DNA of 64,000 bases from an uncultured beta proteobacterium (GTDB lineage Bacteria > Pseudomonadota > Gammaproteobacteria > Burkholderiales > SG8-39). Shown here in pieces: positions 54,757 through 62,851 of the stretch (position 1 is its first letter; each line of letters opens with the position of its first letter). A program made the position numbers and the translations under genes. The notes beneath the pieces are model-generated. The model did not search any database and had not been told where the DNA came from. It worked only from the letters and a program-made list of their open reading frames with translations. The DNA is taken from contig CADEDU010000013.1 of NCBI GenBank assembly GCA_902826155.1, positions 49,323-113,322 of the forward strand, read 5' to 3'.

Positions 54757-55809
54757 ATGAAGTTTCTCTGGCCCCAGTTGCTCTGGCTTTTGCTTGTCTT
54801 GCCGCTGCTCGTGGGGGCTTACGTCTGGCTGCTCCAGCGGCGCAAGCGCGCCGCGCTGCGTTACGCGAACGTCGCCCTGGTAAAGGCGGCGATGGGGCGC
54901 GGTCATCAGATCCGCCGTCACCTGCCGCCGGTGCTCTGGTTGCTCGGGCTGAGCGCCGTGCTGCTTGCGGTGGCTCGGCCCACCGCGACGCTCACGCTCC
55001 CTTCGCAGCAGTTGCGCCTGATTCTGGCGATCGATGTCTCGCTCAGCATGCGCGCGATCGACGTCGAGCCCAATCGCTTGCATGCAGCCCAGGTCGCGGC
55101 CAAGGCGTTCATCCAGGATCTACCCAAGGATGTGCGCCTGGGCATCGTGCAGTTCGCCGGTACCGCGTCGGTCGTGCAGACGCTGTCGAACAACAAGGAG
55201 GATCTGCTCGCGGCGATCGATCGGCTGCAGCTGCAGCGCGCCACCGCAACGGGCAGCGGCATCCTGGTCTCGCTTGCCGCTTTGTTTCCCGATGCGGGCA
55301 TCGACATCGAGTCGTTGGTGTTCAGCAGCAGCTTCTCGCGCTTCGGGTCGCGCAGCGCGCCGATCGAGCAATCGGGCAAACCCTTGGCGCAGGGCCCGCA
55401 GGCGGTGCAGCCAGCATCCAACCAGTCCGCGGCGATCATCCTGCTCTCCGACGGTCGGCGCACGATGGGACCCGATCCGTTGATGGCGGCGAAGATGGCG
55501 GCCGATCGCGGCGTGCGCGTATTCACCGTCGGCTTCGGCACCCATAACGGCGAAACCGGCTTCGGTTCGTGGTCGATCTACATGCGCCTCGACGAAGAAA
55601 CGCTCAAGTCGATCGCCGACATCACGCGCGCCGAGTACTTCCACGCCGGATCCGAGACCGAACTGCGCAAGATCTACGAGCGGCTCACCGCGAAATTCGA
55701 ACTCGAGCGCCGCGACACCGAGATCGGTGCATTGCTTGCCGCCGTCGGTGCTTTGCTTTCACTTGTAGGCGCCGCACTGTCGCTGCTTTGGTTCAACCGC
55801 CTGGTCTGA
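54757..55809 (+). CDS. VWA-domain membrane protein, second BatA/BatB-like
   Basis: A 350-residue protein with N-terminal membrane helices (about 5-24 and 58-73), the VWA MIDAS sequence AIDVSLSMRAID (Asp93 on) and a C-terminal anchor (LLAAVGALLSLVGAALSLLWF). It strikingly resembles the VWA protein at 50262, sharing the opening WL-QRRKR, the DVEPNRL segment and the SDG...GPDP region. It is on the opposite strand to the rest of the moxR group. Start Met at 54757 rather than the Met two codons earlier because of spacing from AAGG. Confidence 0.9.
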   Translation: MKFLWPQLLWLLLVLPLLVGAYVWLLQRRKRAALRYANVALVKAAMGRGHQIRRHLPPVLWLLGLSAVLLAVARPTATLTLPSQQLRLILAIDVSLSMRAIDVEPNRLHAAQVAAKAFIQDLPKDVRLGIVQFAGTASVVQTLSNNKEDLLAAIDRLQLQRATATGSGILVSLAALFPDAGIDIESLVFSSSFSRFGSRSAPIEQSGKPLAQGPQAVQPASNQSAAIILLSDGRRTMGPDPLMAAKMAADRGVRVFTVGFGTHNGETGFGSWSIYMRLDEETLKSIADITRAEYFHAGSETELRKIYERLTAKFELERRDTEIGALLAAVGALLSLVGAALSLLWFNRLV

Positions 55810-56180
55810 ACACGCTTTTGTTCTCACGCCGCTGACCGAATTTCCACGCCCGCCGAAGCAGTGAGTGCGGTGCGATTCAAGTCAGTACTCGCTGCGGAAA
55901 TTCGCGTGGATTTCACAGGACTGCGACGATTCTCGGACGCGCGGACGAGCCCTTCTTTGCGTGAATTTTTGATCACCTGTCGGCTTCTCGCCGACCTTGT
56001 CGCGATACCGATAATCGGCTACGACCTTCTGATGATCGGTCTTGTGACTTTTTCAGGATTTCATTTTCAGATATGTCGCTTGGATGATTGCGGCGCCGTT
56101 ACAGCCCATGCAGCATTTACATCCGTAATCGTTCCCAACCCTTTTGGGTCCGACACACCTAGAACAGAAAGGACTCCGAA
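55810..56180. other. Intergenic region before the small membrane protein
   Basis: A 371-base, less GC-rich stretch. No gene is supported; one plus-strand frame (55861-56184) exists but its codon bias is unlike neighbouring genes. The ribosome-binding site AAAGGA of the small gene lies near 56168. A T-rich portion around 56040-56070 may be part of its promoter. Confidence 0.45.
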
Positions 56181-56390
56181 ATGACCTCCAAGACCTTCGG
56201 CTACATCGTTCTCACCGTCACCCTTGTATTGGTCGGCATGGCTGCCAGCGAGCGCAGCCTGTCGACCATGGAAATCGCACTCTCCGTCATCGGCGTCGTG
56301 GTCTCGCTGATCCTGATCAGCAGCGCCGCGCCGACCCGCACGCGCAAAGTCGTCAAGCCGTGCTTCATGCCGGTGGCGTACAAAGACTAG
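56181..56390 (+). CDS. Small two-helix membrane protein
   Basis: A 69-residue protein with two hydrophobic helices (about 7-21 and 31-48), ending in a basic tail (RTRKVVKPCFMPVAYKD). It is preceded by a good AAAGGA site and followed by an RNA region of hairpins and a strong terminator. I do not recognise the family. Tiny membrane proteins of this kind often modulate envelope proteins; here no neighbour suggests a partner. Confidence 0.75.
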   Translation: MTSKTFGYIVLTVTLVLVGMAASERSLSTMEIALSVIGVVVSLILISSAAPTRTRKVVKPCFMPVAYKD

Positions 56391-56660
56391 AACGAAGGGT
56401 TCCGCGCTGATCAACAGCGCGCGCCGCGGCAGGGAAGGGCCACAGCTTCCCTGCCGTCTGCGAGGAGGCAGTCCCGCGAGGGCACCTGGATTCAGGTGCC
56501 CTCGTTGTTTTTCGGCCCACGGTTCACGCGGCGCGAGCGCCGCGCTGTGTGACAGGCCCGTCGCTCGCGTCCGATAAACTCCGGCGCGAACGACGCCGCC
56601 GCGCGCAACGAGCAGCGCGGCGTGGCAAGGCGTTGAGGCCAAAACGAAGGGGGAGCGAGC
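56391..56660. other. Region with hairpins and terminator
   Basis: Downstream of the small membrane protein, three hairpins follow: GCGCTG/CAGCGC (56404-56420), an 11-bp stem CGGCAGGGAAG/CTTCCCTGCCG (56427-56456), and the terminator stem (56477-56504). The rest, 56514-56660, is GC-rich leader of the next gene with AAGGGGGAG at about 56645-56653. Confidence 0.6.
56477..56513 (+). terminator. Rho-independent terminator
   Basis: A 12-bp perfect stem CGAGGGCACCTG / CAGGTGCCCTCG with a 4-base loop (GATT), followed by TTGTTTTT. This is a textbook intrinsic terminator, ending the transcript of the small membrane protein or of an independent RNA. Confidence 0.95.
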
Positions 56661-57827
56661 GTGTTCGAATATTTTCCGACCAACTACGTCTGGAATCTGG
56701 GCGTCAATCTGGCGATGGGCGCGGGGGCCGCGATCGGCGAAGTCGACGAAGCCTGCCGGGTGCTGCGCGACGCCGCGTATCGCAACGACGACGCCGCGCA
56801 GGAGGAGTGGTTCCAATCGTGGAGCAAGCTCGCGCAGCGGGTCGAAGCGCAGGGCCGCGCCGATGCGCGCGCCGGCAATGAACTGAGCGGCGGTCGCAAA
56901 CTGCTGCGCGCCACGCTCTACTATCAGAACGCCGAGCGCATGGCGCATCCGAAAGATCCACGCAAGCGCATCGCCTATCGCAGCATGATCGATTGCTTCA
57001 AGACCGGCGCGCGTTATCGCGGCGAGCCGTTCGAGTGGGTCGAGATCCCATATCGCGGCGCGTCGATGCCGGCGCTGTTCGTGCCGGCCGAAGGTGGCGG
57101 CAAGGCGCCGTGCATGATCCACTTCGACGGGCTGGACGTGATGAAGGAGTGGATCTACCTGTCGGGCGTGGCCCTCGAGCTGCGCAGGCGCGGGGTTGCC
57201 ACGCTGATCGTCGACCATCCCGGTGTGGGCGAAGCGCTGCGCGAGCGTTCGATGTACAGCTTTCCGGAGATGGAGATTCCGGCGGGCGCCTCGGTCGACT
57301 ATCTGGCCACCCGCGCCGACGTCGACGCCAACCGAGTCGGCATCATGGCGCTGTCGCTGGGCGGCTATTACGCGCCGCGGGTGGCCGCTTTTGAGCCGCG
57401 CATGAAATGCGCGGTGGCCTGGGGCGGCATGTGGGACTGGCATCGCACCGTCGTGGCACGCCTCAACCCCAACGCGACCACGCAACGCTCGGTCTCGCAC
57501 TTCGGCGATCACCTGCAATGGGTGTTCGGCAAGAACTCGATCGAGGAGGTGCTCAAGGTGACCGAGCAGTTCACCCACGAGAAGACCGCGCAGAAGATCA
57601 CCTGCCCGCTGCTCATCGTGCATGGCGAGAACGATAGGCAGATCCCGCTCGTCGACGCCGAGCAGCTCTACAACGCGGCAGTCAGCAGTTCCAAGCGCGA
57701 ACTGAAGGTATTCAAGCTGATCGACAGCGGCGCAGAACATTGCCAGGCCGACAACGGCTCGCTCGCGGTGGACTACATGACCGACTGGATCGCGCAGACA
57801 CTCGGTGGACGGGTGAAGCGCGGTTGA
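56661..57827 (+). CDS. Alpha/beta hydrolase, FrsA/DHPON-hydrolase-like
   Basis: A 388-residue cytoplasmic hydrolase with an N-terminal helical region (1-120) and an alpha/beta hydrolase domain. The nucleophile elbow is GIMALSLGGYYAPR (Ser232), with Asp in LLIVHGENDRQIPL and His in DSGAEHCQADN. This layout matches 2,6-dihydroxypseudooxynicotine hydrolase and FrsA-like proteins that cleave C-C bonds. Start GTG at 56661 with AAGGGGGAG 7 bases upstream. It precedes a Bug binding protein, so the substrate may be one the Bug protein senses or imports. Confidence 0.86.
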   Translation: MFEYFPTNYVWNLGVNLAMGAGAAIGEVDEACRVLRDAAYRNDDAAQEEWFQSWSKLAQRVEAQGRADARAGNELSGGRKLLRATLYYQNAERMAHPKDPRKRIAYRSMIDCFKTGARYRGEPFEWVEIPYRGASMPALFVPAEGGGKAPCMIHFDGLDVMKEWIYLSGVALELRRRGVATLIVDHPGVGEALRERSMYSFPEMEIPAGASVDYLATRADVDANRVGIMALSLGGYYAPRVAAFEPRMKCAVAWGGMWDWHRTVVARLNPNATTQRSVSHFGDHLQWVFGKNSIEEVLKVTEQFTHEKTAQKITCPLLIVHGENDRQIPLVDAEQLYNAAVSSSKRELKVFKLIDSGAEHCQADNGSLAVDYMTDWIAQTLGGRVKRG

Positions 57828-57921
57828 TAATCGAAGCCGCGACCAGCGCAGTGCGTCACGCCGATGGACATGCCGCGTGCCCCGCATGGTCAGGCTGCGT
57901 AGCGCCCGCAAGGAGAGATCG

Positions 57922-58914
57922 ATGAGCAATATCCGCCTGCCCAACCGACTTCGCGTCGGATTCATCGCGCTGCTGGCAGCAGCTGCGACCTGGTCGACGA
58001 GTGCCGTCGCGCAGTCCGCGTATCCGAGCAAGCCGGTTCGTTTTGTCGTCGCGTTTCCGCCGGGCGGTCCCACCGATCTGCTGGCACGCCTGATCGGCCA
58101 GAAAGTCGCCGATGCGGTGGGCCAGCCTTTCGTGATCGAGAACGTGGTCGGCGCGTCGGGCACGATCGCGCACGGGCAAGTCGCCAAGGCACCGCCCGAC
58201 GGCTACACCATCCTCATGGCCTCAGCGAGCAGCCACGTCGCGCCGTACCTGCTCAAGTCGCTGCCGTTCGATCCGATGAAGGACTTCACGCCGGTCATCA
58301 ACGTGGCGGTGCTGCCGATGGCGCTGTTCGTGCATCCGTCGGTGCCGGCGAACACGGTGCAGGCGCTGATCGCGCTGGCGAAATCCAAACCGGGCGAGCT
58401 GAACTACGCCTCACCGGGAAGCGGCAGTATCGGCCATCTGGTGACGGCGAAATTCCTCACCGAAGCCGGCGTCAACGTGACGCATATTCCGTTCAAGGGC
58501 GCGGGTCCGGCGAGCACCGCCGCGATTGCCGGTCAGGTGCAGGTGCTGTTCGACACCATCTCCACGTCCGGTCCGCACCACAAGGCCGGCAAGCTGCGCA
58601 TGCTCGGCGTGACCACCGCCAAGCGTTCGGCGGTGATGCCCGACATCCCCACGTTGCAGGAAGCCGGCGTGAAAGACTTCGATGCGACGATCTGGTTTGC
58701 CGTGTTCGCGCCGGGCAACACGCCCGCACCGATCGTGGCCAGGCTCAACGCGGAGATGACCAAGGCGCTGGGCACGCCGGAATTGCAGGCACGCATTGCT
58801 GCGACCAGCGGCGAATTCATTCCGAACACGCCGGCGCAATTCGCCGAATTCCTCAAGCGCGATACCGACGCCTGGGTGAAGGTGATCCGCGATACCGGGG
58901 CGCGGGTGGAGTAG
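57922..58914 (+). CDS. Bug/TctC-family tripartite tricarboxylate binding protein
   Basis: A 330-residue periplasmic protein: signal peptide ending TSAVAQS (about residue 31), then YPSKPVRFVVAFPPGGPTD and ENVVGASGTIAHGQVAK. The mid segment KPGELNYASPGSGSIGHL and HIPFKGAG complete the Bug pattern. AAGGAGAG lies before the ATG at 57922. Third Bug protein of the window; no permease adjacent. It converges with the luciferase-like gene. Confidence 0.92.
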   Translation: MSNIRLPNRLRVGFIALLAAAATWSTSAVAQSAYPSKPVRFVVAFPPGGPTDLLARLIGQKVADAVGQPFVIENVVGASGTIAHGQVAKAPPDGYTILMASASSHVAPYLLKSLPFDPMKDFTPVINVAVLPMALFVHPSVPANTVQALIALAKSKPGELNYASPGSGSIGHLVTAKFLTEAGVNVTHIPFKGAGPASTAAIAGQVQVLFDTISTSGPHHKAGKLRMLGVTTAKRSAVMPDIPTLQEAGVKDFDATIWFAVFAPGNTPAPIVARLNAEMTKALGTPELQARIAATSGEFIPNTPAQFAEFLKRDTDAWVKVIRDTGARVE

Positions 58915-58931
58915 CGAGCGGAGGCCGGCCC

Positions 58932-59939
58932 TCACCGCAATTTCGGCAGCACCCTCTCGCCGAACAACTCGACCGTCCGCACCGGATCGGCCGCCAGGCT
59001 CACGGTGAACATCAACCGTTCGACGCCGGCGGCCTTCGCGCGCAACGTCTGCGCCAGACAGTCTTCGGCATTGCCCCAAACCGCCAGCCGGCCCGACAGG
59101 TAGTCGAACAGCCCCAGCTCGTCGACCATGCGCGCATCGGCATCGCCCGGCCGCGTGCTGTAGCGCCGGCGCAGCTCCTGCAGTGGACCGATGTACTGCG
59201 CCGGCACACCGCGCGCGGCCAGATCGCCGGTGCCGATCACGTAGCCCGAGACGAACGCGAGGATCGCGCCGATCTTCTTGCGAGCGACTTCGCGATCGTC
59301 GTGGCAGTCGAGGCAGGCGATCTGCCACAGCTCCAGCTCGCCCGGTGCACGCCCGGCGCTTGCCGCGCCTCGCGCGACGTAACCGATCGAGGCGCGCACG
59401 CTGTCCGGATCGAGCCCATAGTTGATGAACACGCCGTCGGCGGCACTGCCTGCCGCTTCCAACGAGCGCGGCAGCGACGCGGCCTGAAACACCTTCGGCG
59501 CGCGCTTCACCCACGGCAGATGCGCCTTGCCACTGTCCCGGCCGCTTTCATACGTGGCCGGTTCGCCGCGCAACAACCTGCGAATGAACGTGACGCCCTC
59601 GCGCAGCGCGTCGGCTTTCGATCCGCCCACGCCGAGGTTCTTCGTGCCGCTGTTGCCCGCGCCGATGCCCAGCACCGCGCGTCCGCCGCTCAGCACGTCG
59701 ATCGAAGCGATCGCAGCCGCAGTAGTGGCCGGATGGCGCGAGGTGAGGTTGGTGACGCACAGCGCTACCTGCGGATGCTTCGTGTGCTCGGCGAGCAACG
59801 TCGCGCTGACCCACGGGTCCATCGCGTTGCCCGGCGTGTCGGCCACGCCGATCATGTCGAAGCCGTACCGCTCGGCCGCCGCTGCCAGACGCATGGTGAG
59901 ATCGACGTTGAACGGCCAGTAGAAGAATCCGATCTTCAT
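58932..59939 (-). CDS. LLM-class flavin-dependent oxidoreductase
   Basis: A 335-residue TIM-barrel protein, KIGFFYWPFNVDLTMRLAAAAERYGFDMIGVADTPG at the start and SRHPATTAAAIASIDVLSGGRAVLGIGAGNSG near 67. This is the third luciferase-like enzyme in the window and is nearer to the F420/FMN methylene-reductase-like branch. Substrate unknown. Its stop converges with the Bug gene. Confidence 0.87.
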   Translation of the reverse strand: MKIGFFYWPFNVDLTMRLAAAAERYGFDMIGVADTPGNAMDPWVSATLLAEHTKHPQVALCVTNLTSRHPATTAAAIASIDVLSGGRAVLGIGAGNSGTKNLGVGGSKADALREGVTFIRRLLRGEPATYESGRDSGKAHLPWVKRAPKVFQAASLPRSLEAAGSAADGVFINYGLDPDSVRASIGYVARGAASAGRAPGELELWQIACLDCHDDREVARKKIGAILAFVSGYVIGTGDLAARGVPAQYIGPLQELRRRYSTRPGDADARMVDELGLFDYLSGRLAVWGNAEDCLAQTLRAKAAGVERLMFTVSLAADPVRTVELFGERVLPKLR

Positions 59940-59964
59940 GCCCGGCTCCGATCTGGAGTGGTCG

Positions 59965-61977
59965 CTACTTCAGGATGCGGTAGACGTTGGAGAAATCGTC
60001 GGTCCACAGGCCGACGCTGCGTTCGGCGGTGAGCTTCTCTGCCTCCTTGCCGAACAGCTCCGAGTTGAACACTTCCGGCGAATTGCCGAGCAGCACCCAG
60101 GTGGCACCATAGGTGCCCAGCGCGTCCTCATCGTCGGTATCGAGCAGCACCGCGTGCTTGCCGTGGTGCTCGGCCGCCGCCAGCAGCACCGGCTTCAGAT
60201 CCAGATAGCGATTGGAGATGTGCACCGCGAGGATGCCCTCGGGCTTCATGTGCTTGAAGTAGATCGCGAACGCCTCGCGCGTGAGCAGATGCACCGGAAT
60301 CGAATCGCTGGAGAACGCGTCGACCGCCAGCACGTCGAACTGCTGCGAGGGCTCGCGCTCGAGCGACAGGCGCGCATCGCCCAGCGCCAACTCGATCGTC
60401 GCCTTGGAATCGTTGAGATACGAGAACTGCTCGCGCGCCAGCTTGATGACCTGCGGGTCGAGCTCGTAGATCCGGATGGTGTCGCCCTGTCGCCCGTAGC
60501 TCGCAAGCGTGCCAACGCCCAGGCCGACCACGCCCAGCTTCACCGGCCCGTTCGCTTGACGCGACAAGATCGAGGTGCCCACGCCCGATTTCTTGCCGTA
60601 GTAGGTTGTCGGCCAACCGCGCTTCTCGCCTTCGAGAAACTGCTTGCCGTGCGTGATGGTGCCGTGCGTCAACACGCGCGCGGTGTTGGCGCCCGAACCG
60701 GTGTCGGAGATGCGCAGGGCGCCGTAGAAATTGCGCACCATCACCAGGTGCTCGCGCTTCGCCCCGGCGTAGCCATACGCCAGGCCGCCGGCCAGCGTGG
60801 CAGCGAAGGCGAGGCTCCAGGCCATGCCGGCACGGGCCAGCCGGCCGTTCTCGCGCGCGAACACCAGCGCCAGCACCAGCATCGTCGCGACGATGCCGAT
60901 CGGCAGCTCGAACAGGTCGGCGAAGAACTTCGGCGCGACCACGCTCACCAGCAGCCCGCCGAGCGCACCGCCCACCGACATCATCAGATAGTACGAGGTG
61001 AGATAGCGCGGATGCGGCTTGGCGCGCGCGAGTTCGCCGTGGCACAGCATGCAGGCGCAGAACAGTCCGCCCATGTAGAGCGGCAGCATGATCGACAGCG
61101 GTTGATTGTGCTGCCCGGGCGAGAGCGTGTAGCCCATGCCCGCGAACGCCGCGACGGTGAGCGGAATGAAGATGCGCCGCTTGTACCAGCCGCTCGACTC
61201 GAAACACAGAATGAAGGTCAGCAGATACAGCGCGAGCGGCAGGATCCACAGGAACGGCATCGGCGCCACGTTCTGCGAGACGTGGCTGGTGATGGCCAGC
61301 AGCAGCACCGACGCGCACGCGGGCAGGGCGATCCACAATCCGTAGTCGCTCGCACTGGGCGGGACGGCGGTGCCGGCGATCGACTCGCGCGGCTCGGGCG
61401 GCAGCGCTCGTCCGCGCCAGGCGATCAGCGCCACCAACAGCGCGAACGCGACGAACAGCACCGACCACACCCAGCCCTGCACGCGGTTGGACAGCCACGG
61501 CTCGATCGCCACCGGGTAGGTCAGCAGCGCCAGCATCGAGCCCAGGTTCGACAGCGCGAACAGCCGGTATGGCATCGCACCATGACGCTCGCGCGAGTAC
61601 CACGACTGCACCAGCGGCGTGGTGGTCGAGAGCAGGAAGTACTGCAGCCCGACGGTGAGCGCGAGCACCAGCAGGATCATGCCGATCGGGTCTTCGCTAC
61701 CGGTGGGCTTCCACGATTCGCGCGGCAGAATCGGCAGCAGCACCGCGGCCACCAGCAGCAGCGCGATGTGCACGACTGCCTGGGTGCGCGGCCGCACGTG
61801 GTGCACCAGCAAGTACGAGTAGAGATAGCCGGCGACCAGCAGCAGCTGGAAGAACAGCATGCAGGTGGTCCAGACCGCTGAAGAGCCGCCGAACCACGGC
61901 AGGATGATCTTCGCGATGATCGGTTGAACCTGGAACAGCAGAAACGCGGACAGGAAAATCGTGAGGCCGTAGAGCAT
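59965..61977 (-). CDS. Membrane protein fused to spermidine-synthase-like domain
   Basis: A 670-residue protein. The N-terminal 430 residues hold about 10-12 transmembrane helices (starting LYGLTIFLSAFLLFQVQPIIAK), the C-terminal part a spermidine-synthase-like methyltransferase fold: GVVGLGVGTLASYGR (SAM-binding-like loop), IYELDPQVIKLA, GDARLSLE and AVDAFSSDSIPVHLL. Such fused proteins are common in proteobacteria; polyamine synthesis activity has not been clear. Start at Met 61977 since the upstream frame is low in hydrophobicity. Good codon use. Confidence 0.88.
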   Translation of the reverse strand: MLYGLTIFLSAFLLFQVQPIIAKIILPWFGGSSAVWTTCMLFFQLLLVAGYLYSYLLVHHVRPRTQAVVHIALLLVAAVLLPILPRESWKPTGSEDPIGMILLVLALTVGLQYFLLSTTTPLVQSWYSRERHGAMPYRLFALSNLGSMLALLTYPVAIEPWLSNRVQGWVWSVLFVAFALLVALIAWRGRALPPEPRESIAGTAVPPSASDYGLWIALPACASVLLLAITSHVSQNVAPMPFLWILPLALYLLTFILCFESSGWYKRRIFIPLTVAAFAGMGYTLSPGQHNQPLSIMLPLYMGGLFCACMLCHGELARAKPHPRYLTSYYLMMSVGGALGGLLVSVVAPKFFADLFELPIGIVATMLVLALVFARENGRLARAGMAWSLAFAATLAGGLAYGYAGAKREHLVMVRNFYGALRISDTGSGANTARVLTHGTITHGKQFLEGEKRGWPTTYYGKKSGVGTSILSRQANGPVKLGVVGLGVGTLASYGRQGDTIRIYELDPQVIKLAREQFSYLNDSKATIELALGDARLSLEREPSQQFDVLAVDAFSSDSIPVHLLTREAFAIYFKHMKPEGILAVHISNRYLDLKPVLLAAAEHHGKHAVLLDTDDEDALGTYGATWVLLGNSPEVFNSELFGKEAEKLTAERSVGLWTDDFSNVYRILK

Positions 61978-62461
61978 GTTCTGAGTTGAGTAGAAGGATT
62001 CGGCGGCGGTGCTGGCGATGGCGCGATAACGGTACCAACGCGGTACCAACGGTGACCCCGGGAGCGGACCTGTCAAGCCGGCCCTGACGATTCCGAGGAG
62101 CTGCTTCCTTGGACGTAGGTAAGACGCCGTCGCCACTCAACGCGGTGAGGCGTGCTTCGGTTGATGCAGGCTGCTTGTCGAGGGATTCGAGCGGGCCGCT
62201 ATTCTGAGCGATATCGAAGGGGAGCGACATCCACGCCGGTCGTCTCGTGACGCAAGTTGGGGAGCCTGACGACTGCGAAGCTGACGTGCGGCACCGCCGG
62301 TGCTCCATTCAGCGGTGGCGATTGCCGGCGCGGTCCTTTAACATCATTGCCATGAATCGAAGCGGCGCCACGCAGCGCCCGCTCGGCAAAAAGGGGGCAA
62401 CAACGTGGCCGCGCGAGCGGCCATCATTCATTGCCTCTCCCTTCCGTTCGAGGTCGAGCCC

Positions 62462-62851
62462 ATGTCGAAGAAGACGATTGCCACCGCTCACGCACCCAAT
62501 GCGATCGGCACGTACTCGCAGGCGGTGATTGCCGGGGGCTTCGTCTACGTGTCGGGTCAGATCGGGCTCGATCCGCTGTCGATGCGACTGGTCGATGGCG
62601 GCATCGAAGCGCAAGCGCACTGCGTGTTCAGGAATCTGCGCGCCATCGCCGAGGCCGCCGGCTCCTCGCTGGCGCAGGCGGTGCGCGTGACGATCTATCT
62701 GCTCGATCTCGATCAGTTTGGGCGCGTCAACGAGATCATGGCCGAGTACTTCCCGCAGCCGTACCCGAGCCGCGCCACCGTGGAAGTGTCGCGCCTGCCG
62801 CGCGAAGCCGAGCTCGAGGTCGACGCGATCCTGCTCGCCGATAGTGCCTAA
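62462..62851 (+). CDS. ridA: RidA family enamine/imine deaminase
   Basis: A 129-residue protein: APNAIGTYSQAVIAGGFVYVSGQIGLDP, then the conserved Arg of PSRATVEVSRLP (about 108) and Glu in AELEVDAILLA. RidA hydrolyses reactive 2-aminoacrylate and related imines. Start Met at 62462. It overlaps recG by 8 bases, so recG may be translated from the same mRNA. Confidence 0.93.
   Translation: MSKKTIATAHAPNAIGTYSQAVIAGGFVYVSGQIGLDPLSMRLVDGGIEAQAHCVFRNLRAIAEAAGSSLAQAVRVTIYLLDLDQFGRVNEIMAEYFPQPYPSRATVEVSRLPREAELEVDAILLADSA

Noticed and set aside
55861..56184. Plus-strand open frame of 107 codons ending ATGA-overlapping the small membrane protein
   Set aside because: Codon third positions lack the GC bias of neighbouring genes, there is no ribosome-binding site before its GTG, and the downstream gene has its own AAAGGA.
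56067..58187. Long minus-strand open frame of about 700 codons
   Set aside because: It is the antisense shadow of the hydrolase and Bug genes; the plus-strand genes have clear families and starts.
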